Counted from the first letter of the stretch, positions 26,367-34,793 are shown. The stretch: DNA of 64,000 nucleotides from a bacterium (GCA_024742285.1 JANSYR010000011.1:1-64000); one strand, 5' to 3'. Notes: generated from the sequence alone by a model not told the origin. Numbers and translations: made by a program.

Positions 26367-28292
26367 CTAGAGCAGCTCGTAGTCCGCGGACTCTACCTTC
26401 CGTGTCTGCTTCCAGTAGTCGAGCAGGCCGTAGGGCCAGTTCTGCGACACGCGGCCGTGCTGGTTCTTGTACCAGGTGTTGACCGTCGCGGCGCCCCAGG
26501 CGCGCCTCATGTTGTCGGCATCGATCCGCTCGTTGTAGGCGTCGTGGACCGCCGGCTTGCAATCCATGGCGTGCTTGCCGTCCCGGAGCAGCATCTCGAT
26601 CGACGCGAGCAGATAGTCGACCTCGCACTCCGTGAAGAAGATGATGCTGCCGTTGACGACGATGTTCGTGTTCGGGCCATAGAGCAGGAAGAGGTTCGGG
26701 AAGTAGGGGAGGGTGATCCCCAGATAGGCCCGCGCGTCCCCCGCCCAGTGGTCGTGGAGCTCGCGCCCGTCCCGGCCGACGACTTCGAGCGGCATGAGGA
26801 AATCGCTGGCGGTGAAGCCGGTTCCGTAGACGATCACGTCGGCTTCGACCTCGCTTCCGTCGACGAGGCGGATGCCCTTCTCGGTGATCCGGTCGATTCC
26901 GGTGGTCTCGAGGGTCACGTCGTCGCGGGCGAAGGTGGCCGGCAGGATCCCGTTGTCGCGGACGAAGCGCTTCGAGAAGGGCGGGTAGGCGGGCGTCATC
27001 TTCTCGAGGAGCTCGGCGTCGCCTCCGGTCGCCTCCTTCAGGTACTCGACCAGCATGACGCGGATGTCTTCGTTGAGCGGACCGACGGAGCCCGGCGCGC
27101 CCGACCAGCCGTCCTGGACCTCGACGGTCTCGAGGAGCCCCTCGGCCGTGCTCCAGAAGAGCCAGAACCGGTACCACTCGGCGTAGTGGGGCACGTGCTG
27201 GTAGAGCCACTGCAGGCCGCTCGGGACCTCTTCGTGGTAGTCGAGGGTCGGGAGCAGCCACGGCGGCGTTCGCTGGAGGACCGTCAGGTGGCTCGTCTGC
27301 TCGGCCAGGATCGGAATGAACTGACACGCCGAGGCGCCGGTTCCGATCACGGCGACCTTCTTGTCGGTCAGGTCGATGCTCCGGTCCCAGCGCGCGGAGT
27401 GGAACGAAGGGCCGGCGAAATCGTCCATGCCGTCGATCTCGGGCATGCGCGGGCGGTTCAACTGGCCCATGCCGCTGACGAGGACCTGAGCGGAGACGTC
27501 TTCGCGCGCGCCGCTCGACTCGAGCTCGAGATTCCACGCGCCGCTCGCTTCGTCGAAGACCGCGCGCTTCACCTCGGTTCCGAAGCGGATGTGCTCGCGG
27601 AGTCCGAACGCGTCCGCCACGTGCTTGAAGTACTCGAGCAGGATCGGCTGGGTCGAGAAGAGCTGGGGCCACTCGAAGCCCTGGGCGAACGAGTAGCTGT
27701 AGAAGTGGTTGGAGACATCGACCCGGCAACCCGGATAGACGTTGTCGTGCCAGGTCCCGCCGACGTCGTCGCTCTTCTCGAAGATCGTGAAGGGGATCTC
27801 CGCCTGCTGGAGGCGGATCGCGGCGCAGAGGCCGGACATGCCGGCGCCGATGATCGCGACGTGGAAGTCGCGGTCGGGGGCGAGCTCCGACTTCTTCCAC
27901 TTGGGGGCGCGCGTGTCGGCGCCGTCGAGACTCAGCTCGTCGAGGAGGAAGGGCAGGGTCTCGTCGAGGCGCGACGGGTCGATCACGAAGCCGAGCAGGC
28001 GACGCAGCTCTGCCTCGGTCGGTCGCGGCGGCTCCGGACAGCCGGCGTCCCGCCAGCGCTTGAGCGCTTCGAAGCAGCGCGCCCGCGCGTCGGCGATCTG
28101 CGCCTCGTCGTAGCCGCCCTGCTCGCCGGCGAGCAGTCCCTGCTGGGGCTCCGGCGCGCCGTCGAGGATGGCCGGGTCTCCGGTCAGATGGCTCGTGGCG
28201 AGCAGGAGCGCGGGGAGCTGGGCGTCTTCGAGATGGCGGGCGAGCTCGTCGTCGGTCGCTTCGAGCTTCTCGATCCGGCGTTCGGAGGACAT
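26367..28292 (-). CDS. Baeyer-Villiger-type flavin monooxygenase
   Basis: 641 residues from ATG 28292. After a ~140-residue helical N-terminal extension come the FAD site VAIIGAGMSGLCAAIRL, GGTWHDNVYPGCRVD, the Baeyer-Villiger fingerprint FAGPSFHSARW (F-x-G-x3-H-x3-W), and the NADPH site VIGTGASACQ. These enzymes insert oxygen next to a ketone to give an ester or lactone, often of steroids or cyclic ketones. It is divergent from a VOC gene with a 136-base gap holding both promoters, and upstream of the DapB-like gene. Confidence 0.88.
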   Translation of the reverse strand: MSSERRIEKLEATDDELARHLEDAQLPALLLATSHLTGDPAILDGAPEPQQGLLAGEQGGYDEAQIADARARCFEALKRWRDAGCPEPPRPTEAELRRLLGFVIDPSRLDETLPFLLDELSLDGADTRAPKWKKSELAPDRDFHVAIIGAGMSGLCAAIRLQQAEIPFTIFEKSDDVGGTWHDNVYPGCRVDVSNHFYSYSFAQGFEWPQLFSTQPILLEYFKHVADAFGLREHIRFGTEVKRAVFDEASGAWNLELESSGAREDVSAQVLVSGMGQLNRPRMPEIDGMDDFAGPSFHSARWDRSIDLTDKKVAVIGTGASACQFIPILAEQTSHLTVLQRTPPWLLPTLDYHEEVPSGLQWLYQHVPHYAEWYRFWLFWSTAEGLLETVEVQDGWSGAPGSVGPLNEDIRVMLVEYLKEATGGDAELLEKMTPAYPPFSKRFVRDNGILPATFARDDVTLETTGIDRITEKGIRLVDGSEVEADVIVYGTGFTASDFLMPLEVVGRDGRELHDHWAGDARAYLGITLPYFPNLFLLYGPNTNIVVNGSIIFFTECEVDYLLASIEMLLRDGKHAMDCKPAVHDAYNERIDADNMRRAWGAATVNTWYKNQHGRVSQNWPYGLLDYWKQTRKVESADYELL

Positions 28293-28428
28293 GGGGACTC
28301 CAGTCGTGGCGGGGAGCGCGGGGGGCGAGCAGTCCCCGCGACCGGAACGCATACTACCACTCGACGGCGCGCGACGAGGCGCGTCGGATCCCCCGAATGG
28401 GCGAGGGGAAGCGACGGGCCGAGGCGGG

Positions 28429-28794
28429 ATGTCGGGGATCGAATCGATCAGTGCGGTGACGGTCCTCGTCGGCGACATGGGGCGATCGGTCCGCTTCTAC
28501 GAGGCGCTCGGCTTCGAACGGCTCTACGGCGGCGCGTCCGCCGACTTCACGAGCTACCGGGTCGGCGACGGCTATCTGAATCTCGCGGCGCGCGAGGCGC
28601 TCGGCGACGTCCCGTCGTGGGGGCGCACGATCCTCTACGTCGACGACGTCGACCGGATGCATGACCGGGTGGTCGAGGCGGGGTACGCGCCGGAGTTCGC
28701 GCCGCGGGATGCGCCCTGGGGTGAGCGCTACTTCCACGTGCGCGACCCGGATGGCCACGAGCTCAGCTTCGCGCGCCCCCTCGGCCAGCCGTAG
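28429..28794 (+). CDS. VOC (glyoxalase/dioxygenase-fold) protein
   Basis: 121 residues with the paired beta-alpha-beta-beta-beta units of the vicinal oxygen chelate fold: VTVLVGDMGRSVRFYEALGFE starts the first, TILYVDDVDRMHDRVVEAG the second, ending YFHVRDPDGHELSFA with a metal-binding Glu. Alone it cannot be assigned a reaction; options are isomerase, lyase or antibiotic-binding protein. Start ATG 28429 follows GAGGCGGG. Divergent from the monooxygenase. Confidence 0.8.
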   Translation: MSGIESISAVTVLVGDMGRSVRFYEALGFERLYGGASADFTSYRVGDGYLNLAAREALGDVPSWGRTILYVDDVDRMHDRVVEAGYAPEFAPRDAPWGERYFHVRDPDGHELSFARPLGQP

Positions 28795-28819
28795 GAGGTT
28801 GGGGAATACGCGCGGCGCG

Positions 28820-29644
28820 TCAGTCGGTGTTCGCGCGCACGCCCGAGTAGGCGGTTTCCGCCACGTGCTCGGCGCCCAGGAACCCACCCGGCGAGTCTCC
28901 GTTCACGTGGCCCATGATCCCGCGGTACAGCGTGAAGCCGCAGAGCTGCTGGAGTCGCGCGGGCATCTCGCGCACGTCCTCGGGCTTGAGCGCGTAGTAC
29001 TGGTTCTGCTGCTGGCGCATCCAGCCCTGGCAGTACTGGATGTTGAGGCCCAGGCGCCAGTCGTCTTCGCTCGTGTTCGCGCCGCCGCAATGCCACGTGC
29101 CTCCGTTCACGACGAGAATCGAGCCGGCGGGCATCTCCGCCGGGATGTGCTCGTACTCCTTCGTGTAGTCGGGCTCGTGGTCGAAGCGGTGGGAGCCGGG
29201 GACGACGCGGGTGGCGCCGTTGGCGTCGGTGAAGTCGGTGATCGCCCAGATCGTCGTGACCATGAAGGGGATGCGCGGGCGCGGGACGGTCACGAGGCTG
29301 TCGTCGCTGTGCAGGCCCTGGAGACGCTCGCCGGGGCCGATGTTCATCGACGTGGTTCCCGAGAGCAGGCACTCGCGGTCGAGCAGCTGCTCGGCGAAGG
29401 GCAGGGCGTTCTCGTGAACCGGGAGCTCCCAGAAGACGCGGTCCTTGTCGAGCAGGTTGTACATCCGCTTCGTCGAGAAGCCCTCCGCCGGGTTGTTGCG
29501 GGGCCCGACGTCGAGCTCGTCCTCGAGGCGTGCGACGGCGTCGCGGATCCGCTGGAGGAGGCCGGGCTCGATCGCGTTCTCGACGATGCAGTAGCCCTGG
29601 TCTTCGATCGTTCCGAGGTGCTTCTCGAGGGTCGTGGGGTCCAT
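28820..29644 (-). CDS. Phytanoyl-CoA dioxygenase (PhyH) family protein
   Basis: 274 residues of the Fe(II)/2-oxoglutarate oxygenase fold. The iron ligands are H and D in LQGLHSDDS and a distal H in GGTWHCGG; GATRVVPGSHR is the typical PhyH strand after the core, and R in DDWRLGLNIQY likely binds 2-oxoglutarate. It would hydroxylate a lipid or small molecule. Part of the oxidative gene cluster, convergent with the VOC gene. Confidence 0.85.
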   Translation of the reverse strand: MDPTTLEKHLGTIEDQGYCIVENAIEPGLLQRIRDAVARLEDELDVGPRNNPAEGFSTKRMYNLLDKDRVFWELPVHENALPFAEQLLDRECLLSGTTSMNIGPGERLQGLHSDDSLVTVPRPRIPFMVTTIWAITDFTDANGATRVVPGSHRFDHEPDYTKEYEHIPAEMPAGSILVVNGGTWHCGGANTSEDDWRLGLNIQYCQGWMRQQQNQYYALKPEDVREMPARLQQLCGFTLYRGIMGHVNGDSPGGFLGAEHVAETAYSGVRANTD

Positions 29645-29723
29645 GGACGGAGGATGGCGCTCGCCGCCGCCGGGCGCACATCGGGTTCTGCGCGGCCGTC
29701 CTCGGCTGGGTTAGGGTCCGCGC

Positions 29724-30566
29724 ATGCGTGAGAAGCCCGGTCCCGACTTCGCCCCTGCGGTGCCGATTCCGGCGGCGACGGTCATCCTCGTCCGGGATGC
29801 GATCGAAGGCGTCGAGGTCTTCCTGATGGAGCGCAGCGGCTTCGGCGTCTTCGGCGGGCTCCACGTCTTCCCGGGTGGGAAGATCGATCCGACCGATGGC
29901 GACGCGCTCTGGTCCGGCCTGGCCGAGGGCGTGGACCCGTCCACCGCGAACGCGACGCTCGGTGTAGATGCAGGTGGGCTCGACTACTGGGTGGCCTGTA
30001 TCCGCGAGTGCTTCGAAGAGGCGGGGGTCCTGCTCGCGACGCGGGAGGACGGGACGCTGCTCCCGCTGACCGATCCCGTTCGCCGCGCGCGGTTCGCCAC
30101 GTGGCGCGAGCGCTTGAACGGCGGCGAGAAGGGGGCCTTCGAGGCGATGTGCCAGGCCGAGGGGCTGCGCCTGGCGGCGGATCGGCTCGCGTACGTGTCC
30201 CACTGGATCACGCCGATCGAGCAGCCGAAGCGCTTCAACACGCGCTTCTTCGTGGCGCGGGCGCCCGCAGAGCAGGAAGCGCTGCACGACGGGTTCGAGA
30301 CGGTCGAGAGCCATTGGATCCGTCCCGAGGTCGCGCTCGATCGCTGGCAGCAAGGCGAGCTCAACCTGATCTCGCCGACCTTCACGAATCTGGAGGCGCT
30401 CACGGGATTCGACTCGACCCAGGCGGTCCTCGAGGCGAAGCGCGCCGTCGATCCCGCGACGATCCCGGTCATCCTCCCGAAGGTGACACCGCGCGAGGGC
30501 GGGGACTTCGACGAGGAGATCGCGGTCGTCGGGCGGGGCGGGCGCGCCTTCGACGACGCCGACTGA
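29724..30566 (+). CDS. Nudix hydrolase (NUDT19/CoA-type)
   Basis: 280 residues. The Nudix helix is recognisable as IRECFEEAGVL, preceded by FPGGKIDPTDGD; between GG and RE lies an insertion of about 40 residues, as in the NUDT19/RP2-type subfamily, which removes nucleoside diphosphates from acyl-CoA or related compounds. VPIPAATVILVRD opens the domain. The C-terminal ~110 residues match the extended part of that subfamily. Divergent from the PhyH gene. Confidence 0.82.
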   Translation: MREKPGPDFAPAVPIPAATVILVRDAIEGVEVFLMERSGFGVFGGLHVFPGGKIDPTDGDALWSGLAEGVDPSTANATLGVDAGGLDYWVACIRECFEEAGVLLATREDGTLLPLTDPVRRARFATWRERLNGGEKGAFEAMCQAEGLRLAADRLAYVSHWITPIEQPKRFNTRFFVARAPAEQEALHDGFETVESHWIRPEVALDRWQQGELNLISPTFTNLEALTGFDSTQAVLEAKRAVDPATIPVILPKVTPREGGDFDEEIAVVGRGGRAFDDAD

Positions 30567-30576
30567 GTAGGGGCTG

Positions 30577-31443
30577 CTAGAGCCCGGTGGGCCGGTTCGT
30601 GAAGCGTCCGGCCTGAGGCGAAAGGAACCAACCGCCACCGGCGAGGGTGCCGCCGTCCACCGGCAGGTTGTGCCCGGTCACGAAGCTCGAAAGGTCCGAG
30701 GCGAGGAAGAGGGCGGCGCGCGCCTGCTCTTCCGGCCAGCCGAGACGGCCGACCGGATCCCAGGAGGGCCAGAGGTGTTCGTGCTCCTCCCACCCGGTCC
30801 GGTAGTCGACCTGTGGCGTCTGGCAGAGGTCGGTGCCGATCCCGTTCACGCGGATGCCGTTGCGCCCCTGGCCGACTGCGAGACTGGTCGTGAAGTGCGC
30901 GACCGCGGCCTTCATCGCCGCGTAGATCGGTTCGCCCGGATAGCCGCGCATGCCCTCGACGCTGTGGAAGTTCACGATCGATCCGCCGCCCCCTTCGATC
31001 ATGGCGTCTATGAAGGCGTGGGTGACGCGCACGACGTGCAGGAAGTTGATCTGGTACATCGCGTCCCAGGTCTCCGGCCCCGACTCCCGGAACGGAGCGA
31101 GCGGGCGGTAGTCACCGACGTTGTTCACGAGGACGTCGATCGTCGCGTGCTCGGCGAGCACCGCCTCCTTCAACCGCTCGACGTCCGCGGGCTCGCGAAC
31201 GTCGACGTCGTGGGTCCTCGCCGCGCCGCCGGCCGCCTCGATCTCGGCGACCGCACGGGCGCCGCGTTCGGGGTCGATCTCCGCGATCTCGACCTTGGCC
31301 CCGTGCTGGGCGAAGAGCCTCGAGATCGCGCCGCCGATCCCGTCGCCGCCTCCGGTCACGACGGCGACCCGGCCGTCGAGGAGGCGGTTCCAGTCGGAGA
31401 TCTTCGGGACGTCGCTGGGCTGCTGGCTGCTTTCAGGGGGCAT
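30577..31443 (-). CDS. Short-chain dehydrogenase/reductase
   Basis: 288 residues of classical SDR form: VVTGGGDGIGGAISRL (NAD site), VDVREP (cofactor-acid preference), VLVNNVGDY, catalytic Ser in NFHSVEGMRGY, and catalytic YAAMK. The short N-terminal extension is rich in Ser/Pro/Gln. Substrate unknown, probably a lipid or cyclic alcohol. Tail to tail with the Nudix gene, 31 bases downstream of the peroxiredoxin gene on the same strand. Confidence 0.88.
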   Translation of the reverse strand: MPPESSQQPSDVPKISDWNRLLDGRVAVVTGGGDGIGGAISRLFAQHGAKVEIAEIDPERGARAVAEIEAAGGAARTHDVDVREPADVERLKEAVLAEHATIDVLVNNVGDYRPLAPFRESGPETWDAMYQINFLHVVRVTHAFIDAMIEGGGGSIVNFHSVEGMRGYPGEPIYAAMKAAVAHFTTSLAVGQGRNGIRVNGIGTDLCQTPQVDYRTGWEEHEHLWPSWDPVGRLGWPEEQARAALFLASDLSSFVTGHNLPVDGGTLAGGGWFLSPQAGRFTNRPTGL

Positions 31444-31474
31444 CGGTTCTCCGTGCTCGTGAGAGGGGCTTCGC

Positions 31475-31921
31475 CTAGCGATCGCGGAGGATCGTCAGGG
31501 CGCGGTCGGCGTGGCCGGTCATGTCGATCTCGCTGTTGACCACGCCGAGCAGGGTCCGGTCGGTGTCGATCACGAAGGTCGATCGCTTGCTCGGGAGGGG
31601 GCCGAAGCGTTTCACGCCGAAGAGCTTCGCTACCGCTCGATCCGGATCCGAGAGGAGGGGGAAGCCGAGGTCGTTCTTGTCGTCGAAGGCCTTCTGCCGA
31701 TCCACCGGATCGGCGCTGATTCCCGCGCGCTGGGCGCCGAGCTCGCTGAACTCGCTCGCCAGGTCGCGGAAATGGCAGCTCTCGATCGTTCAACCCGGCG
31801 TCATGGCCTTCGGATAGAAGAAGAGGACGAGCGGCCCGTCCACGAGCAGCTCCGAGAGCCGTACTTCGCGACCCGACTGGTCGGTCGCGCTGAAATCATC
31901 GATCACGTCACCGGATTCCAT
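31475..31921 (-). CDS. PrxQ/BCP-type peroxiredoxin, predicted selenoprotein (Sec44)
   Basis: Read through an in-frame TGA at 31790-31792 the gene gives 148 residues, a normal PrxQ/BCP length. The family motif YPKAMTPG-x-TIESCHFRD has the TGA exactly where the peroxidatic cysteine belongs (residue 44), and the resolving Cys is at 49. Homology continues on both sides in the same frame (GFPLLSDPDRAVAKLFGVK). GGAGGA lies six bases before ATG 31921. Selenocysteine peroxiredoxins are known in bacteria. A candidate SECIS hairpin is next. A pseudogene or sequencing error is the alternative, but the exact Cys position argues against it. It reduces peroxides with thioredoxin. Confidence 0.82.
31754..31779 (-). 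promoter_or_regulatory. Candidate bacterial SECIS hairpin
   Basis: Ten bases after the UGA, GCUGCCA pairs with UGGC-g-AGC (7 bp, one bulged G) around an 11-base loop. The apical loop starts 17 bases after the UGA, within the usual bacterial range. The loop lacks the early G common in SECIS loops, so confidence is modest. Confidence 0.4.
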
Positions 31922-32073
31922 GTCGATTCCTCCGCACCGATCGACGGACGGGGCCCGCGGGTGCGCAACTCAGGGTACCGGAGCCTGCGGGGAACGGCGC
32001 GGCGACCCCGGATGTCCCGATCGCGACGGAATCGCGCCGGGAGGCGGGCGCGGAGCTGGAGTAGACTGGGGGC

Positions 32074-33153
32074 ATGCGGGATCGTTGGAGCAGGGCGCGC
32101 CGTTCGGGGCGGACGCGGGCGGGCGGACCGGCCCCGTTCGTTCTGGTCCTGCTCGGGCTCGTCCTCTGGTCCGGTCCCGCGCTCGCCTTCCGCGTGATCG
32201 GCTCACCGGCGGGCTGGGCGCGCTGGGACGCTGCCCCGCGCTTCGTCGGTGGTGAGGAACGCTCGCTCGCCGGGGGCCTTCGGTATTCGATCGAGCACGG
32301 GGACTACGGGCTCCTCCTGAGCGAGGTCGAGTGGGTGCCCGGTACCGAACCCACGGAGCCCGAGTTCGCTGAGCTGATCGCCAGCGCCTTCGAACACTGG
32401 GAGGTCGTCGATCCTTCGACCGCGCTCCCGGCGGCCTTCCACTTCGTCGAGGACCTGTCGACGCCCGCGGTCGACGACGCGCCGACGAATCCGAGCAACC
32501 CGAACGCTTTTCTCGGACTCAACGCCGGGGCCGAGATCGACATCTTCGTAGCGACGCCCCACGCGGGTTCGGGATATGGCGCCAGCGTCATCTTCTTCGT
32601 GGACACGGTCGAGGACGACTTGACGCTGACGTCGGGCACGACGGGATACCCGGGGCTGGCGATCACGGGCGCCGACATCCGGATGAGCGATACGATCGCG
32701 TTCACGCCCTCGGCCTTCGAGACCTTGCTGACCCACGAGATCGGTCACGCCCTCGGGCTCGCGGACCTCGAAGCCTCTCCCTTCAGCGCCAGCGTCTCGG
32801 GTTTCATCGACGACGACTACGACCCCACGACCGACACGTCGGTCCACGCGACGACCAGCAACTCGTTCGCTCTGCTGATCGATCCTCTCGACCCCGACCT
32901 CTCGCCGCTCTTCGCCTTCAACGGCAACATGAAGACGAGCCCCGGTCTCGACAGTCCCCAGGTGCGCCTGCTGATGGAGAGCGACGACTGGCTCTCGCTG
33001 CGCTTCGTGGATCCGAAACTCCAGAACGACGAGTTTGCGGGCCGCCAGTTCCTCTATCCGGTCCCGGAGCCCGGCATGGGCTCGATGCTCGTCTTCGGAG
33101 CGGCGACCCTCGGGCTGCTCGCCCGCACGCGATCCGTGGAGAAGGCCCGATGA
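32074..33153 (+). CDS. Secreted matrixin-like metalloprotease with PEP-CTERM anchor
   Basis: 359 residues. A signal peptide (PFVLVLLGLVLWSGPALA) is followed by a metalloprotease domain with LTHEIGHALGLAD, the zinc motif HExxHxxGxxD. The C-terminus is VPEPGMGSMLVFGAATLGLLARTRSVEKAR in parts: a PEP motif, a hydrophobic helix and a basic tail, that is, a PEP-CTERM sorting signal for exosortase. Its product would be exported and attached outside. The stop overlaps the next ATG (ATGA), so the DJ-1-like gene is coupled. Confidence 0.83.
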   Translation: MRDRWSRARRSGRTRAGGPAPFVLVLLGLVLWSGPALAFRVIGSPAGWARWDAAPRFVGGEERSLAGGLRYSIEHGDYGLLLSEVEWVPGTEPTEPEFAELIASAFEHWEVVDPSTALPAAFHFVEDLSTPAVDDAPTNPSNPNAFLGLNAGAEIDIFVATPHAGSGYGASVIFFVDTVEDDLTLTSGTTGYPGLAITGADIRMSDTIAFTPSAFETLLTHEIGHALGLADLEASPFSASVSGFIDDDYDPTTDTSVHATTSNSFALLIDPLDPDLSPLFAFNGNMKTSPGLDSPQVRLLMESDDWLSLRFVDPKLQNDEFAGRQFLYPVPEPGMGSMLVFGAATLGLLARTRSVEKAR

Positions 33154-33782
33154 AGATCCAGCTCCTCACCTATCCCGACATGACGCTCCTCGACATGGTC
33201 GGGCCCCTTCAGGTCTGGTCGCTCTGGCCCGAGGTCGAGGTCGAGCTCGTCTGGAAGTCGACGGATCCGATCCCGACGGACTGCGGTCTCCCGGTCGTCC
33301 CGACCCGGTCCTTCGCCGACGCCTCCGAGACGACAGACATCCTCTTCACGGGCGGTGGGCTCGAAGGCACGACGCGAGCGATGGCGGATCCCGAGGTGAT
33401 CGAGTTCATGCAGTCGCGCGGCGAGCACGCCGGCTGGGTCACGAGTGTCTGCACCGGGGCGCTGATCCTCGGCGCGGCGGGTCTCCTCCAGGGCTACCGG
33501 GCGACGACCCACTGGATGGCCCTCGACGCACTCTCGAATTTCGGTGCCGAGCCGGTCAAGGAGCGCTGGGTGATCGATCGCAACCGCGCGACCGGGGGCG
33601 GCGTGACCGCGGGGATCGACTTCGGCCTCGCGCTGATGGCGGAGATCGCCGGAGAGGACGTCGCGAAGGCGGTCCAGCTCGGCCTCGAGTACGCCCCGCA
33701 GCCGCCCTTCGATTGCGGGACGCCGGACAAGGCGACGCCGGAGATGGTCGCGGCGGTCGGTCAGCTCTTTCGCGGGAGCTGA
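33150..33782 (+). CDS. DJ-1/PfpI family protein (isonitrile-hydratase-like)
   Basis: 210 residues. The nucleophile Cys101 sits in SVCTGALILGAAGLL, the elbow of the DJ-1/PfpI fold, with D15 in LLDMVGPLQV near the active site. Both resemble isonitrile hydratase more than DJ-1 chaperones. It overlaps the upstream protease gene by four bases. Its 3' end (LFRGS-stop) is the first unit of the 21-bp repeat array, whose units each repeat these final codons and the stop. Confidence 0.82.
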   Translation: MKIQLLTYPDMTLLDMVGPLQVWSLWPEVEVELVWKSTDPIPTDCGLPVVPTRSFADASETTDILFTGGGLEGTTRAMADPEVIEFMQSRGEHAGWVTSVCTGALILGAAGLLQGYRATTHWMALDALSNFGAEPVKERWVIDRNRATGGGVTAGIDFGLALMAEIAGEDVAKAVQLGLEYAPQPPFDCGTPDKATPEMVAAVGQLFRGS

Positions 33783-33885
33783 AGGCTCTTTCGGGGGAGC
33801 TGAGGGCTCCTTCCCGGGAGCTGAAGGCTCTTTCGGAGGAGCTGAAGGCTCTTTCGGAGCAGCTGAAGGCTCCTTCAGGGGAGCT
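33765..33885. repeat. 21-bp tandem repeats copying a gene's last codons and stop
   Basis: TGA recurs at 33780, 33801, 33822, 33843 and 33864, exactly every 21 bases, each preceded by a variant of CTCTTTCGGGGGAGC. The first unit is the coding end of the DJ-1-like gene, and the last unit reaches the stop of the convergent holin-like gene (33875-33877). Each unit can form a GGCTC/GGAGC hairpin, so it may end transcription from both sides. Confidence 0.75.
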
Positions 33886-34276
33886 CGCGCCGATCGGTCT
33901 CGCGCCGTCGGATCATCACGACCTCGTAGCGGCCGCCGTCGCCGATGTAGGCGTTGCCGATCCATCCGGTCACGCTCACCAGGGCGGCGCCGACGAGCGC
34001 CGCGCCGAAGCTCGCGACGTCGAAGCCGTCGAGCAGTCGGCCGACGAGCCAGAGCATCCCCGCGTTGATCGGCCAGAGGAAGAGGCCGAGGGTGAGCACG
34101 GTGAGCGGGATCGTGAGCAGGATCGCGACGGGACGGACGACGGCGTTCACCAGGCCGAGCACCATCGCGGCGAGGACGAGGGTGAACGTGTCGTCGGCGC
34201 GGATCCCGTCGACGAGTGAGGTCGCGATCCAGAGGCCCACGGCGGTGATCGCGAGCCGGACGAGGATTCCGTTCAT
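33875..34276 (-). CDS. Small four-TM membrane protein, phage holin IV-like
   Basis: 133 residues from ATG 34276 (AGGAG upstream). Membrane helices: ILVRLAITAVGLWIATSLV, DTFTLVLAAMVLGLVNAVV, VAILLTIPLTVLTLGLFLWP and ASFGAALVGAALVSVTGWI. PVAILLTIPLTVLTLGLF is typical of the holin IV/DUF family found in chromosomes of many bacteria, where it is a housekeeping membrane protein, not a lysis protein. The basic C-terminus ends RRRETDRRELP. Convergent with the DJ-1 gene. Confidence 0.8.
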   Translation of the reverse strand: MNGILVRLAITAVGLWIATSLVDGIRADDTFTLVLAAMVLGLVNAVVRPVAILLTIPLTVLTLGLFLWPINAGMLWLVGRLLDGFDVASFGAALVGAALVSVTGWIGNAYIGDGGRYEVVMIRRRETDRRELP

Positions 34277-34385
34277 GGTCGGGGCTCCTTCGAGCGTGCC
34301 GTAGTGGAGGGGCCTGGCGCGGCCGCCTCCCGGGCGCGCTCGGAAGGATCGGCACCTCTGGCCGGGGCGCAACCCCGGCTGGAGA

Positions 34386-34793
34386 TCATTGGTGCTCGGT
34401 GCGCCAGCGGCGCCAATCCCCGCTCGGAATGCGCGCACTCGCATCGGGGATCCGGTTGTAGACGTAGGTCCAGGCGGTCGCGCCCACGGGCTCGACCAGC
34501 GGGACGCGCTCACGCAGGTAGAGCGAGCCGCGGGGGGCCGCCGGATCGAAATCCTCGAACGCGTCGAGAAGGGGAAGGACGTCCGGGTCGAGGAGCGCGT
34601 GGATCTCGGCGACGACGCGGCCGTTCCCGGGGCGCATGCCCGGCCAGTCGCCGAGGTCGAAGAGCTCTCCTTCGAGGACGCAGGGACCGACGAAGCGGAG
34701 GCGCTCCGTGATCCCGAGGTGCTCGACGGCGCCGAGGCCGCGCATGAGCGACCCGTAGACGGCGACCCAGTGCGGTTCTTCCGCGTCCTGCAT
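34386..34793 (-). CDS. Gamma-glutamylcyclotransferase-like protein
   Basis: 135 residues of the GGCT/AIG2-like fold. VAVYGSLMRGLG is the substrate-binding YGSL loop; DAFEDFDP carries the general-base Glu; YVYNRIPD ends the core. Such enzymes release 5-oxoproline from gamma-glutamyl compounds. 109 bases upstream of the holin-like gene on the same strand. ATG 34793 is chosen because the open frame upstream belongs to no known domain. Confidence 0.85.
   Translation of the reverse strand: MQDAEEPHWVAVYGSLMRGLGAVEHLGITERLRFVGPCVLEGELFDLGDWPGMRPGNGRVVAEIHALLDPDVLPLLDAFEDFDPAAPRGSLYLRERVPLVEPVGATAWTYVYNRIPDASARIPSGDWRRWRTEHQ

Noticed and set aside
25377-28664. A 1095-residue open frame on the plus strand
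   Set aside because: Antisense to the DapB-like and monooxygenase genes. GC-rich codon bias keeps the antisense frame open; no motif or ribosome site.
31475-31921. Peroxiredoxin as a pseudogene or as two short ORFs
   Set aside because: The single stop is UGA, precisely at the catalytic Cys position, and frame and homology are intact on both sides.
33875-34276. Prophage lysis holin
   Set aside because: This holin-IV-like family is widespread in bacterial chromosomes, and no phage genes lie nearby.
33054-34355. A minus-strand frame with KEPSA-type repeats (433 residues)
   Set aside because: It is the translation of the 21-bp array in a frame that overlaps the DJ-1-like gene antisense and the holin-like gene in another frame. 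The repeat is DNA-level.
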